NCBI RefSeq assembly: GCF_015670405.1
Contig: NZ_JADPBQ010000008.1
Location: 85,211 to 149,210 of the forward strand
Direction of reading: 5' to 3'
DNA: 64,000 bases
Origin: Clostridium sp. 1001271B_151109_B4
GTDB taxonomy: Bacteria; Bacillota; Clostridia; Clostridiales; Clostridiaceae
Each line of letters starts with the position of its first letter. Positions within the stretch are counted from its first letter, which is position 1. A program made the position numbers and the translations under genes. Shown in pieces: positions 7,717 to 17,736 of the stretch. A model generated the notes under the pieces. The model had not been told where the DNA came from. It worked only from the letters and a program-made list of their open reading frames with translations, and made no database searches.

Positions 7717-7755
7717 TCAATTGTAATAAAAATTGATATCATTTTTTCTTCCCAT
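7717..7755 (-). other. Twelve-codon ORF with strong ribosome binding site
   Basis: TCCTCCT on plus gives AGGAGGA on minus, 6 bases before ATG. It opens MGRKNDINFYYN and then TGA TAA. It lies between the clpP terminator and the orphan terminator at 7563-7588, which would bound a transcript of about 200 bases. It could be a leader peptide, a degenerate gene start or a small RNA unit. Product function is unknown and expression is unproven. Confidence 0.25.
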
Positions 7756-7814
7756 AGAAAATCCTCCTAAAATTAATATGATATATTATTCAAAATACAC
7801 TAACTAATCACAAA

Positions 7815-7860
7815 AAAGAGCAGATAGATTTATTTTTTACATAAATCTATCTACTCTCTC
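7815..7860 (-). terminator. Terminator of clpP paralogue
   Basis: AGATAGATTTA and TAAATCTATCT are the core of a long stem. It is followed on the minus strand by six T, immediately after the clpP stop. Confidence 0.85.
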
Positions 7861-7864
7861 AATA

Positions 7865-8470
7865 TCAACAAAGGTCAGAATACTTTGCAATAATTTTATT
7901 AACTAAACCATATTCTAAAGCTTCGGTAGAAGTTAGCCAATAGTTTCTATCAGTATCTTTATTAACTTTTTCTATAGGTTGATTAGTTGCTTCACTAATT
8001 AGATTATTAATTCTAGTTCGGACTCTTAGTATTTCTTTTGCTTCAATTCCTATATCGGTAGCAGGTCCGTTAAATCCACCTAGTGGTTGATGTATCATAT
8101 ACCTTGTATTAGGTAGTGAATATCTATTTTCTTTTTCAGCGGCAAGATAAATAGTTATTCCTGCGCTAGCTACCCAACCTGTACCAATCATAATAACTTT
8201 TGGCTTAATAAATTTAATAATGTCATGGATTGTATCTGCAGATTCAACATGTCCACCTTGACTATTTATAAATATTTTAATTGGTTCATCGCTTAATTCT
8301 TCAAGAATTAATAGTTTAGTACATACCTTTTCAGCTAATTCTTGATTAATTTCACCAGAAATAAAGATAGTTCTAGATTTTAGTGATTTTTCTGTAATTA
8401 AACTAGAAAAGTCTTTTGATTTTTCTTCACATTTTTCATTTCCATTTACATTTTGATTATAATAAAACAT
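7865..8470 (-). CDS. ClpP-family serine protease (paralogue)
   Basis: 201 residues, ClpP/crotonase fold. The catalytic triad is recognisable: Ser102 in GWVASAG, His127 in YMIHQPLGG and Asp172 in NKDTDRNYW. The oxyanion strand INSQGG is intact. An N-terminal extension of about 25 polar residues replaces the usual short ClpP axial loop start. It should form tetradecameric rings and need a Clp ATPase, but no clpX lies here, unlike the housekeeping copy in most clostridia. I therefore read it as a second ClpP. AAGGTG places the start at 8470. It is monocistronic with its own terminator. Confidence 0.85.
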   Translation of the reverse strand: MFYYNQNVNGNEKCEEKSKDFSSLITEKSLKSRTIFISGEINQELAEKVCTKLLILEELSDEPIKIFINSQGGHVESADTIHDIIKFIKPKVIMIGTGWVASAGITIYLAAEKENRYSLPNTRYMIHQPLGGFNGPATDIGIEAKEILRVRTRINNLISEATNQPIEKVNKDTDRNYWLTSTEALEYGLVNKIIAKYSDLC

Positions 8471-8545
8471 TATAGTAACACCTTCTTATTAAATAATATT
8501 GCTTTACTAATTAATAATATTAGTGTCATATATTAAATATGTATA

Positions 8546-8592
8546 ATAAATAAAAGTGATGAGATAAAATTATTTTATCTCATCACTTTTAT
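8546..8592 (-). terminator. Terminator of radical SAM/pyridoxamine kinase operon
   Basis: About 20 bp of perfect stem (AAAAGTGATGAGATAAAA against TTTTATCTCATCACTTTT) with a 3-base loop. It starts at the stop codon of the radical SAM gene. Confidence 0.85.
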
Positions 8593-9252
8593 TTATTCAA
8601 AAGGTCTAACTCTTAAAGTTATACCTAAATCATCACATACCTTTTGGCTAGCTTTAATATCTTCCTCGCCTATACAATCAACTACAGTAAATACGACATT
8701 TGGAATATAAGACTTACATGATACGGCAAACTTCTTCATTGCTTCGTAAGATTCAATTCCAAATTTATTCTTAGTTATTTCATAAAATTCCTCAGCTGTT
8801 GGAGCATTAAGGCTTATTGAAACTGTATCAATTAAATCTTTTAATAAAGGTGCAATTTCTTTTTTGTTAATTAAATCTCCTAATCCATTAGTGTTTATTC
8901 TTGTTGGCATATTTGAATTTCTTTTCTTTATATATTTTGAAATTTCAATTATTGCATCTAATCTTTCTGTTGGCTCTCCAAAACCACAGAATATAATTTC
9001 ATCATAAAGGTTAATATCTATAGCTTCAAACTCAGCAATTACTTCTTCAATTGTTGGTTCACTTTTTAGCCATAAGCTATTAGTCTCAGCCATTTTTTTT
9101 GTTGTTCTTAAACAAAATGTACAGGCACATGGACAACGATTAGTCAAGTTAACATAAATATTTTTCTTTATTCCCCTTGACTCCATTTCAGAAATAGTTA
9201 TATTTTTTAAGCTTATAAAATTACCATTATCATTAGTATATAAAATAACCAT
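8593..9252 (-). CDS. Radical SAM protein, TatD-associated type
   Basis: 219 residues with the radical SAM cluster motif C-x3-C-x2-C in NRCPCACTFCLR and the GFGEPTERLDAI strand. NTNGLGDL and SISLNAPTAEEFYEI complete the partial TIM barrel, which ends early at about 220 residues. This compact layout fits the TatD-associated radical SAM family. It should reductively cleave S-adenosylmethionine; the substrate is unknown. It lies 19 bases downstream of the pyridoxamine kinase gene and is co-transcribed with it. AAAGGATG supports the start. No tatD gene is in the window. Confidence 0.8.
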   Translation of the reverse strand: MVILYTNDNGNFISLKNITISEMESRGIKKNIYVNLTNRCPCACTFCLRTTKKMAETNSLWLKSEPTIEEVIAEFEAIDINLYDEIIFCGFGEPTERLDAIIEISKYIKKRNSNMPTRINTNGLGDLINKKEIAPLLKDLIDTVSISLNAPTAEEFYEITKNKFGIESYEAMKKFAVSCKSYIPNVVFTVVDCIGEEDIKASQKVCDDLGITLRVRPFE

Positions 9253-9271
9253 TTAAACACATCCTTTTATA

Positions 9272-10102
9272 TTATTTTAATTCAGTTAAAAATTCTTCAA
9301 AACAAACACCATAGCTTCCAGGTAAGTTTAAATCAGTAGTAAATTTCAATGATTTACTAATAAAACTTGTGGCCTTTTCAACCGAAGATGCAAAATCTTC
9401 ACCTTTAACAATGCTAGCTGATACAATAGATGAGAAAACATCTCCAGTTCCTGAACGGTCACCACCTATTTTTTCAACCTTTATAACTTTAAAAGGTTTA
9501 TTAGTTTCGAATATAAAATTTTCTATGGATCCTTGTCTTTGTAGACCTGTAATTACTATTTTGTTTGGACCCTGAAGTGATAATCTTTCGCATAAAGAAT
9601 ACAATTCTTCATGAGTTGGAGTTTCATTAGGATAAGGTAAGTCTAATAATCTACAAAGCTCAGTAAGATTAGGAGTTAAAACATCCGCATATTTTATTAA
9701 GTTTTGCATCTCTTTGCACATTTCATCTGTATAAGTTGAATATAGTTTTCCATAATCACCCATAACAGGATCGATTAAAACTATGTTATCTTTTGTTTTA
9801 AATTTTTCTAAAAATTCGATTACTATTTCTATTTGCTCCTTTGAACCTAAAAAACCAGTACAAATTCCATCGAAATTTAATCCTAGAGTTTCCCAATTAT
9901 TAATATATTCTCTCATTTTAGGAGTATAATCTTCAAAGAAAAAATTATTGAATCCAGTATGATTAGATAGGATAGCTGTTGGTATAAAACAGCATTGAAC
10001 TTTAAGTGCCGAGATAATAGGTAGAGAAACTGCTATAGAGCATCTACCAAAGCCGGTTATATCATTTATAAGAGCTATTTTTTTTTGATTGAATCCCCTC
10101 AT
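9272..10102 (-). CDS. pdxY: Pyridoxamine/pyridoxal kinase
   Basis: 276 residues of the ribokinase-like fold. The N-terminal NDITGFGRCS signature is followed by LIDPVMGDYG. The catalytic anion-hole motif GGDRSGTGDVFSS carries the base Asp of GTGD. The enzyme phosphorylates pyridoxal/pyridoxamine in the PLP salvage pathway. AAAGGATGTG is correctly spaced to the MRGFNQK methionine, so the ATG eight codons upstream is rejected. It is first in an operon with the radical SAM gene. Exact vitamer preference is not certain. Confidence 0.85.
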   Translation of the reverse strand: MRGFNQKKIALINDITGFGRCSIAVSLPIISALKVQCCFIPTAILSNHTGFNNFFFEDYTPKMREYINNWETLGLNFDGICTGFLGSKEQIEIVIEFLEKFKTKDNIVLIDPVMGDYGKLYSTYTDEMCKEMQNLIKYADVLTPNLTELCRLLDLPYPNETPTHEELYSLCERLSLQGPNKIVITGLQRQGSIENFIFETNKPFKVIKVEKIGGDRSGTGDVFSSIVSASIVKGEDFASSVEKATSFISKSLKFTTDLNLPGSYGVCFEEFLTELK

Positions 10103-10577
10103 TTTTTCACATCCTTTAAATAACAATTATAAAAGAAGAGTTTAGGAAAAGCAATTTCAAAAGCTTTGTAACGATACAATATTCAGGTTAAAAAGCTTTT
10201 GCTTGGATATTATATTGAAGTATTAACATTATAAAGATAGAGTATTTGATGAAGAGGCTTGGAATTATATATGCGAAAATAGTTAGGTTATAATAAATTT
10301 ACAGTGTTATAGTAAAAGTAGTAGAAATGCAGATTTTATTATTTATTTTATGGACTACTATTCTTTTGATTTGATTTGTTTAAAAAATTGATATAAATTA
10401 TACAGATTTTTAATTAAGAATTTAATTTTATTACTATATATTTTAAATATTATTTAAGGAAATAATTTATGGGTAAAGTTTATTATAAATAAAAAAATAA
10501 TGGTGACTATAACTGTCGTATTTGAGGAATATTATATATAGTATTAAGTAGATTAAAATTTATAAGGAAGTGTAGAT
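10103..10577. other. 475-bp AT-rich intergenic region, no gene found
   Basis: This divergent gap holds the promoters of pdxY (minus) and the M20 gene (plus). Repeated AAAAGCTTT words occur at about 10160-10200. I see no conserved RNA element, no strong dyad and no ORF with a ribosome binding site. Confidence 0.5.
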
Positions 10578-11762
10578 ATGAATAAATTTATAGAACAAGC
10601 AAATTTAATAAAAAATGATATTGTAGAATTTAGAAGAACTATTCATAGAAATCCAGAAGTTGGAGAGAAATTACCTAAAACTAAAGCTTACGTAATAGAT
10701 AAATTGAAGGAGTTTGGTTATGAGCCAGAGGAGATATGTGAAAGTGGTATAGTTGCTACTATTAAAGGAAATAAACCAGGTAAAACATTTTTACTAAGAG
10801 CAGATATGGACGCGTTACCAATGGTAGAGGCTACTGAATGTGATTTTAAGTCAAATAATGGTTGTATGCATTCTTGTGGTCATGATATGCATACAGCAAT
10901 GCTTTTAGGTGCAGCAAAGTTACTTAAAAAAAATCAAGATGAAATAGAAGGAACTATTAAGCTAGTATTTCAACCAGATGAAGAAGGATTTACTGGAGCT
11001 AAAAAAATGTTAGAAGCAGGAGTGCTTGAAAATCCTAAGGTTAATGCAGCTATGGCAATGCATGTACATTCTTCTACACCTTCTAATGTTGTATTATGTG
11101 GTTTAGGAACTAGTATAGCTGGATGTAAAAGATTCAGAATAGTTGTAAATGGAACAGCATGCCATGGAGCTATGCCTGAACTTGGGGTAGATCCAATAAA
11201 TATAGCAGCGCACATATATATATCTTTACAAGAACTTATCGCAAGAGAAATAATAGCTACAAAACCAGCAGTTGTAACAATAGGAAAATTTGTAGGGGGA
11301 GAAGCACCTAACATAATACCTGGAGAAGTTGTTATGGAAGGTACAATAAGAGCTTTGGATAAAGAAGTTGGAGAATTTATATTTGATAGAATGAAGGATA
11401 TAGTGGAATATACAGCTAAGATGTTCAGAGGAGAAGCTAAATTAATAGAATTATCATCAGTACCACCATTAGCAAATGATACTGAGCTAGCTAAGGAAGT
11501 TACTTCTTATGTAAAAGACTTAGTTGGTGAAAAGGCTGTTTGCTTATTTGAAGGTGGAGGTATGGGATCAGAAGATTTTGCATCTTATTCATATGAAGTA
11601 CCAAGTGTTTACCTTATGTTAGGAGCTGGTACTAAGGAAGAAGATCCATTATATGGTGAACCAATGCATAATGAAAAAGTTGTATTTAATGAAGATATAT
11701 TAGTTACTGGAGCTGCTATGCATACATATTGTTCTATTATGTGGCTAAAAAATAATAAATAA
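10578..11762 (+). CDS. M20D-family amidohydrolase (hippurate/amino-acid amide type)
   Basis: 394 residues. Metal-binding and catalytic motifs of the M20D family are present: MHSCGHDMHTAMLLGAA, QPDEEG and the C-terminal GSEDFASYS. A dimerisation lid domain occupies the middle (about 185-295). Such enzymes remove acyl groups from N-acyl amino acids, for example hippurate or N-acetyl-diaminopimelate. The substrate here cannot be decided. AAGGAAG precedes the ATG. The following regulator gene starts 20 bases downstream, so the two form an operon and the regulator may control the enzyme. Confidence 0.85.
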   Translation: MNKFIEQANLIKNDIVEFRRTIHRNPEVGEKLPKTKAYVIDKLKEFGYEPEEICESGIVATIKGNKPGKTFLLRADMDALPMVEATECDFKSNNGCMHSCGHDMHTAMLLGAAKLLKKNQDEIEGTIKLVFQPDEEGFTGAKKMLEAGVLENPKVNAAMAMHVHSSTPSNVVLCGLGTSIAGCKRFRIVVNGTACHGAMPELGVDPINIAAHIYISLQELIAREIIATKPAVVTIGKFVGGEAPNIIPGEVVMEGTIRALDKEVGEFIFDRMKDIVEYTAKMFRGEAKLIELSSVPPLANDTELAKEVTSYVKDLVGEKAVCLFEGGGMGSEDFASYSYEVPSVYLMLGAGTKEEDPLYGEPMHNEKVVFNEDILVTGAAMHTYCSIMWLKNNK

Positions 11763-11782
11763 AAGCTCAAAAGGTAGAAATA

Positions 11783-12433
11783 ATGAGATTATTAGAGATT
11801 TTGTTTTATCTATTAAGAAGCAGTTCTAAAGTTACAATTAAGGAGCTTGCTAGAGTTTATAATGTGTCAACTAGAACAATTCAAAGAGATTTGGATAAAT
11901 TATCAGTATTAGGAATCCCAATAATAATATATAGAGGGAAAAATGGTGGCGTTACCATAGATAGCAATTATATAATAAACAGACAAGTGCTAAGAAATAA
12001 TGATTATGAAAAGCTAATGTTTTCAATATATATTTCTGAAAATATAAGTAAGGATATAGAGGAGGCTACTTTAATTGATAGGTTTAAAATTTTGGATAAG
12101 GATAATTCTATAAAAGTCCTAGAAAAATTAAAGCAGCGGTTTATAGTAGATCTATATGATGAAAAATTTGATATTGAAAGTGACGTATGCAAGGAAATTG
12201 ATAAAGCTTTAGAAAGTAAGGATTATATAGAAATAGATAGCCAAAAGGGGAAAATAACTATTTTCCCAATTTCTTATGTTTTAAGAAAAGAAGGTCTATG
12301 TTTATATGGGTATAATAAAGGATATAAATTGCTCTTAATAAAAGATATATATAATGTTGTGGTTATTAATAAAAAATATAAGGGTAAAGTAATTGAGTAT
12401 AGAAGAAATAAAAAAAATATAAAAATAGTATAA
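11783..12433 (+). CDS. HTH_11-type transcriptional regulator (YafY/WYL-like)
   Basis: 216 residues. The first 60 residues form a DeoR/HTH_11 winged helix (VTIKELARVYNVSTRTIQRDL). The remainder resembles a shortened WYL-type ligand domain with strand pairs ending in GYKLLLIKDIYNVVV. It lies 20 bases after the amidohydrolase, with AAAAGGT as ribosome binding site, and is closed by a terminator. It probably senses a small metabolite and controls its own operon. No operator is identified. Confidence 0.75.
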   Translation: MRLLEILFYLLRSSSKVTIKELARVYNVSTRTIQRDLDKLSVLGIPIIIYRGKNGGVTIDSNYIINRQVLRNNDYEKLMFSIYISENISKDIEEATLIDRFKILDKDNSIKVLEKLKQRFIVDLYDEKFDIESDVCKEIDKALESKDYIEIDSQKGKITIFPISYVLRKEGLCLYGYNKGYKLLLIKDIYNVVVINKKYKGKVIEYRRNKKNIKIV

Positions 12434-12463
12434 AAATAAGGCAGTATATGTCTTATTTTTTTA
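12432..12463 (+). terminator. Terminator after HTH regulator
   Basis: AAAAATAAG pairs with CTTATTTTT, followed by further T, directly at the stop codon. Confidence 0.75.
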
Positions 12464-12546
12464 TTATAATATTTGGTATTAATTAGAATAAATGTAATGG
12501 TGTTCAATAGATAGTGAATTGATGGTTAAAATGGAGAATAATAAAA

Positions 12547-15500
12547 ATGAAAAGAAATATAAAAAAAATAATATTATTTATTATAGTATTTTTTAACTTA
12601 TTAATGAAATATAATGCAGTTTTTGCTGATAGAATAGAATCTTACAATGATTCAACTATTCAGAAAGATAAAATAAATTTTAAAAACCTAATTGTAAATG
12701 ATGGATTATCGAGTAATCTTATAACAGATATTTATCAAGATTCAACAGGATATATTTGGATTGGTACAGAAGATGGATTAAATAAGTATAATGGTAATGT
12801 GGTAGTAAAATATTCGTATAAAAATGACAATGAAAATAGTATTACATCACCACATATCACTAGTATAAACGAAGATAGATATAAGAATATATGGGTTGGG
12901 ACAGATTATGGATTAAATATTATCAATAGAGAGGGAGATAAGATAATAAGAATAGGGGCTGAAGAAGGAAATGACTCTGAATTATCTAATTGGGAAATAA
13001 CTGAGATATATAGAGATAGCAATGATACTATGTGGGTCGCAACTAAAGATGGATTAAATAAATATGATGAGGTTAATAATAAGTTTATAAAGTATTACTC
13101 TGATGGAAGTAAGACAAGTATAACTAATAATCATATAACTGACATACAAGAAGATGATAATGGATATTTATGGGTAGCGACTATAGCAGGAATATCTATT
13201 ATAGATTTAAATACGAATAGTATATATAATAACAAAAGTGAAGTTGATAATTTAGAATATGTATATCAAGTAGAGAAAAACAATAAAGGAGAAATTTGGA
13301 TATTATCTAAAGGTGGTATATTCAAGGTAATAGATATTGATTATGAAAAGGAAACTTATAAAGCTGATATTATTATAGAAAAAGAAACTGATAATAATAT
13401 AACCAAAATGTTATATGACAATAGTGGAAATATGTGGCTTTCAGAGGGTGATGGATTAATAAGATATATCTTAAATAGTAAGGAAACTCAAAGATATAAA
13501 GCAGCACCTGATTATTTGTTAAGTAATACAATAACATGTTTATATGAAGATAGAAGTGGAGTAATATGGGTAGGAACAAATAAGGGAATTAATATATTAA
13601 ACATCAAACAACAATTTAGTAACAAAATAAATAATATATTAAATACATATGGAATATATGAAAGTAGTATAACAACATTTTTGGAAGATAATAATAATGA
13701 TTTATGGATAGGTACTGATGGAAATGGATTGATTAAGTTTAATTTAACTAAAAAGGAAGTAGTAAGATTTGTTTATAATGAAAATGATAGTAATTCCTTA
13801 CTTAGTAATAAAATAAAGTACATACTTGAAAGCATAAATAATAAGATAATAATATTCACTGAAAAGGGAGTAAATACAATAGATAAGGAAAGTTATGAAA
13901 TTCATTCATATTCTTATTATAAAATAAATATTAATCTTTTTTTTAATGAAAATTTTAAAATTATAAATGATGATAAATATTTGTGGATAGCAACTATGGA
14001 TGGACTTTATAGAGATAGTCATGAAAAGCGTGAAGTAGTTAAATATAAAGATAATTTTTTAGATAATGGAATTAAAAATTATAAAATATATGATATTTTT
14101 CAAGACGAAAGTGATGAAAATATTCTTTGGTTAGCTGGAGGGTTAGAAGGGGGATTAATAAAATTTCATAAAACAGAAGGCATAATTAAGAATTATTTAT
14201 CAAGTTCAGAAGAAAATTCATTAAGCTATGATTCTATAAACTGTATTCAAGGAGATGGTAAGGGAAATCTTTGGATAGGAACTGAGTATGGTTTAAATAA
14301 GTTCAATATTAAAGATGAGAGTTTTACTAATTATTATGAGCAAGATGGATTAGCTAATAATTATATAAATAGTATAATTGTGGATGATAGTGATAACATA
14401 TGGATAGGTACAAGCAATGGATTAAGTAAATTTATTGTTAATGAAAATAGATTTGTGAATTTTACTGAAGTAGATGGAGTATGTGGAAATCAATTTAATA
14501 AAAGAGCTGCATATAAGACAAATGATGGAGAACTGTTATTTGGGACAACTAAAGGAGTAGTTTCATTTAATCCGGATAATATAGAGGAAGTATCAGCTAA
14601 AGTAGATAAGGTAGTTATAGATACATTGTGGATAAATAGGAAGTTAGTTGTAAACGATAGAGAAACAATTAAACTTAAATATAACGAAAATAATATATCT
14701 ATTTTATATTTTCTTCCTGACTATACAAGGATAGATGGAATAACTTATTTATATAAGATGGATGGAGTAAATAATCAGTGGAATGTTGCCTCTTCAGAAG
14801 GATATTCAACTTATACCATGTTGCAGCCAGGTGATTACATATTCAGAGTTAAAGCTGTAAATAGTGATGGAAGTTTTACAGAAGAAACTACTTTGAAATT
14901 TAATATAAAGAGGCCTTTTTGGAAATCTAATACAGCGTATTGTATATATATAAGTTTAGTATTAATAATAATTATTTTTATATTAGCTGAAGTTAAGTTT
15001 ATGAAAAAATTATTAGCTAGGCAAAGAAAAGAAATAAATCATCAACTTGAGGAAAATAAAAAACTTTATGAAAGAAATATTAGAAATGAAAAGTTTAAAA
15101 ATGATTACTTTGTTAATTTATCACATGAATTAAGAACACCATTAAATATAATTTTATCTGTGCTTCAATTATTAAATTACTTAGAGGAAAATGATGGATT
15201 TACAAAGGAGAAATTTTCTCATTATATGGACGTAATAAAGAAAAGTTCTAATAGTTTATTAAGTATAATAAATGATATTATAGATAGCTCTAAAATAGAA
15301 TCTGGTGCTTATAAGATAAGTAAACAAGAAAATATTGATATAGTATATTTAGTAGAAGAAACTGCATTAAATATGAGTGATTATATTAACAATAAGGGAA
15401 TTGAATTAATAATTGATCCAGAAATTGAAGAATTACTAATATGTTGTGATTCAAAGGAAATAGAGAGATGTGTTGTTAACCTTATTGGAAATGCAGTTAA

Positions 15501-15783
15501 GTTTACAGAAAAAGATGGGAACATTAAAGTTTTAATTAAAGAACAAGATAATACTGTAAGTATTTCTATTGAAGATAATGGTCTTGGAATATCTAAGGAT
15601 GATCAAGAGTTTATATTTAAGAGATTTGAGCAAGGTGGTAATGTTAATTCAACTAAGGTGAGTAGTAGTGGAATTGGATTAACGTTAGTTAAATATATTG
15701 TAGAGTTACATGGTGGACATGTTGAGTTAGAGAGTGAGTTGGGGAAAGGCAGTAAGTTTACACTAGTGTTACCTATAAATTAA
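12547..15783 (+). CDS. Two-component sensor with beta-propeller ectodomain (HTCS-like histidine kinase)
   Basis: 1078 residues. A signal peptide/first span (about 5-27) is followed by repeated propeller blades of the Reg_prop type. Motifs such as YIWIGTEDGLNKY, NIWVGTDYGLN and NLWIGTEYGLNKF recur to about residue 690. A Y_Y_Y domain (about 700-785) and a membrane span (797-817) follow. The cytoplasmic part is HisKA with phospho-acceptor His860 (SHELRTPLN) and HATPase_c (N-box near 978, GIGLTL near 1041). There is no receiver or AraC domain, unlike Bacteroides HTCS hybrids. It probably senses an extracellular oligosaccharide or cell-surface ligand. No response regulator gene is adjacent. Confidence 0.9.
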   Translation: MKRNIKKIILFIIVFFNLLMKYNAVFADRIESYNDSTIQKDKINFKNLIVNDGLSSNLITDIYQDSTGYIWIGTEDGLNKYNGNVVVKYSYKNDNENSITSPHITSINEDRYKNIWVGTDYGLNIINREGDKIIRIGAEEGNDSELSNWEITEIYRDSNDTMWVATKDGLNKYDEVNNKFIKYYSDGSKTSITNNHITDIQEDDNGYLWVATIAGISIIDLNTNSIYNNKSEVDNLEYVYQVEKNNKGEIWILSKGGIFKVIDIDYEKETYKADIIIEKETDNNITKMLYDNSGNMWLSEGDGLIRYILNSKETQRYKAAPDYLLSNTITCLYEDRSGVIWVGTNKGINILNIKQQFSNKINNILNTYGIYESSITTFLEDNNNDLWIGTDGNGLIKFNLTKKEVVRFVYNENDSNSLLSNKIKYILESINNKIIIFTEKGVNTIDKESYEIHSYSYYKININLFFNENFKIINDDKYLWIATMDGLYRDSHEKREVVKYKDNFLDNGIKNYKIYDIFQDESDENILWLAGGLEGGLIKFHKTEGIIKNYLSSSEENSLSYDSINCIQGDGKGNLWIGTEYGLNKFNIKDESFTNYYEQDGLANNYINSIIVDDSDNIWIGTSNGLSKFIVNENRFVNFTEVDGVCGNQFNKRAAYKTNDGELLFGTTKGVVSFNPDNIEEVSAKVDKVVIDTLWINRKLVVNDRETIKLKYNENNISILYFLPDYTRIDGITYLYKMDGVNNQWNVASSEGYSTYTMLQPGDYIFRVKAVNSDGSFTEETTLKFNIKRPFWKSNTAYCIYISLVLIIIIFILAEVKFMKKLLARQRKEINHQLEENKKLYERNIRNEKFKNDYFVNLSHELRTPLNIILSVLQLLNYLEENDGFTKEKFSHYMDVIKKSSNSLLSIINDIIDSSKIESGAYKISKQENIDIVYLVEETALNMSDYINNKGIELIIDPEIEELLICCDSKEIERCVVNLIGNAVKFTEKDGNIKVLIKEQDNTVSISIEDNGLGISKDDQEFIFKRFEQGGNVNSTKVSSSGIGLTLVKYIVELHGGHVELESELGKGSKFTLVLPIN

Positions 15784-15803
15784 AGAGTATTAATATTATT
15801 TTA

Positions 15804-15880
15804 GAACTTCTATAATTAACATTAAAATTAGATTATTGATTAATTTAATCTTAATAAGTGTTAGTTATAGAAGTTTTTGT
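15804..15880 (+). terminator. Long hairpin terminator after the propeller kinase
   Basis: GAACTTCTATAATTAACA pairs with TGTTAGTTATAGAAGTT with one mismatch. A second complementary block lies inside the loop, and the hairpin is followed by TTTTTGTTTTT. Confidence 0.75.
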
Positions 15881-16030
15881 TTTTAATTATTAATTTGAAA
15901 TATGTCATATAATTATTGAAATTTTTATTAATGAATATATAATTATTTTGAATAAATAAAATATAGTAAATTTAGTGGTTAGAGTTAATACTTTAGCTAC
16001 TTTTATTTGTGCAAAGAAAGGAATAGAGCT

Positions 16031-17401
16031 GTGGATATAAAAGAAGTTTTAAATTCTAATATATTTAAAGTATGGGCAAGATTTATACTTGCATCTGTAG
16101 TTGGAGTAGTATTAAACACCATATATACAGTGGTAGATGGAATATTTATAGGACAAGGAGTTGGAGAAGTTGGACTTGCCGGAGTAAATATTGCATGGCC
16201 AGCGGTAACTCTTATTGTTGGAATAGGACTTATGATAGGAATTGGTACTAGCAGTATAATGGCAATTTATATGGGAAAAGGTAAAAATAAAAAGGCTGAA
16301 AAAGCATTAGGAACTTGTATTAGTCTAATAATTATTGTAGGAATTATAATTACTATATTAGGACTTGTGTTTAGAGAGCCAATAATTAAGATGCTAGGGG
16401 CAACTCCAGATACTATAAAAAGTGCAATAGATTATTATACAATAATATTTATAATTGCAATACCATATATGTTTGCGACAGCTTTAAATCCAATAGTTAG
16501 GACTGATGGAAGGCCAGATTTATCAATGATTATGATAGGTATAGGAGCAGTTGCCAATATAATATTAGATTGGTTATTTGTTATGAAACTAGGATTTGGG
16601 GTAAAGGGGGCAGCAATAGCAACAAGTGCAAGTATAGTTATATCAATGACTGTATCTTTTTATTACTTTATAATGGGCAAAGCGAATATAAAGATAAAAA
16701 GGAAACATTTAAAAATAGATAAAGGAATAGTAAAAAGAATTTTAAATATTGGATTTGTAAGTTTTGCAATTCAAATATCCTATGGAATTATACTATTAAC
16801 ACAAAATAAAACTATGTTTTTATATGGAAGTACTATAGATGTTGCAATATATACAGTTGCAACGTATGTAAACTGCTTTTTAGTAAATACTTGTATGGGA
16901 ATAGCACAAGGATTACAGCCTTTGATAGGATATCATTATGGAGCTAAAAAAATTAGAAGAATGAATCAATTTGTCTATATAACAATTGCTGTATGTATTT
17001 TAGGTGGTGTTTTGGTTTATAGTGGTATATTTGTTTATGGAAGAGAAATAATTAGAATTTTTGGAGTTGATTCTAAAAATATAGAGTTCGCATATAAAAT
17101 GATATTAATTTATTGTATTGGGAGTCCTATTATAGGGATAATATTTACTATGAGTGGGTATTATCAGGCCATTGGTAAAAATATTTATGCAAATATAATA
17201 TCTATAGGAAGAGGATTTGTATTTCAATTCATATTTACAATAGTGTTGCCTCATTTTATAGGAACTACCGGGGTATTTTTATCATTGCCTTTAGCTGAAT
17301 TAATAACATTTATAATCTTAGGAGTTATAGTATTAATAGAATCACGTAAAAACTCTAGAAATTTGTTAAAAAATAAAAGTGTATTAATAAATATACCATA
17401 A
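16031..17401 (+). CDS. MATE family exporter (second copy)
   Basis: 456 residues with twelve membrane spans and MATE signatures (NTIYTVVDGIFIGQGVG, TDGRPDLSM). It belongs to a different MATE subgroup from the gene at 1567. The frame can be opened at a TTG at 16007, but AAAGGA at 16017-16022 is spaced 8 bases from GTG at 16031, giving a start MDIKEVLNSN. I use that GTG. The transported compound is unknown; related proteins export cationic drugs. It is monocistronic, behind the terminator of the kinase gene. Confidence 0.85.
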   Translation: MDIKEVLNSNIFKVWARFILASVVGVVLNTIYTVVDGIFIGQGVGEVGLAGVNIAWPAVTLIVGIGLMIGIGTSSIMAIYMGKGKNKKAEKALGTCISLIIIVGIIITILGLVFREPIIKMLGATPDTIKSAIDYYTIIFIIAIPYMFATALNPIVRTDGRPDLSMIMIGIGAVANIILDWLFVMKLGFGVKGAAIATSASIVISMTVSFYYFIMGKANIKIKRKHLKIDKGIVKRILNIGFVSFAIQISYGIILLTQNKTMFLYGSTIDVAIYTVATYVNCFLVNTCMGIAQGLQPLIGYHYGAKKIRRMNQFVYITIAVCILGGVLVYSGIFVYGREIIRIFGVDSKNIEFAYKMILIYCIGSPIIGIIFTMSGYYQAIGKNIYANIISIGRGFVFQFIFTIVLPHFIGTTGVFLSLPLAELITFIILGVIVLIESRKNSRNLLKNKSVLINIP

Positions 17402-17522
17402 AATTTACATATGCATTAAGTAAATATTTTTATTTAATGTTGAGAAGAGGCTTTATTTATATATTAATAAATATGTTTATTGTAGAATTATATTAGTAAA
17501 AATAAGAAGGAAGATGAAGATA

Positions 17523-17726
17523 ATGAAAGTTGATAAAAGTATTTGTCCTATTTGTGGAAAACCAAATAATTGTGGATATGAAAAAGGTTTAACACATGGA
17601 GGTTGTTGGTGTGAAAAAATTAAAGTTCCTAAAGAGTTAAGGGAACAGATACCAGTGGATTTAAGGGGAAAGGCATGTATTTGTAAAAAATGCATAATAG
17701 AATATAAAGAAAAATTTAATAAGTAA
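17523..17726 (+). CDS. Cysteine-rich CWC-domain small protein
   Basis: 67 residues with eight cysteines, arranged CPICGKPNNCG, GGCWCEK and CICKKC. This is the cysteine-rich CWC family, probably a small zinc-binding protein. Nothing is known of its target. ATG codons at 17514 and 17523 are both in frame. AAGGAAG is 9 bases before 17523 but touches 17514, so 17523 is preferred. A strong terminator follows. Confidence 0.75.
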   Translation: MKVDKSICPICGKPNNCGYEKGLTHGGCWCEKIKVPKELREQIPVDLRGKACICKKCIIEYKEKFNK

Positions 17727-17736
17727 CTATATTTTA

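Noticed and set aside
10150..10200. Repeated AAAAGCTTT words as operator of the M20 gene
   Set aside because: Short, AT-rich and poorly symmetric; expected by chance in this composition.
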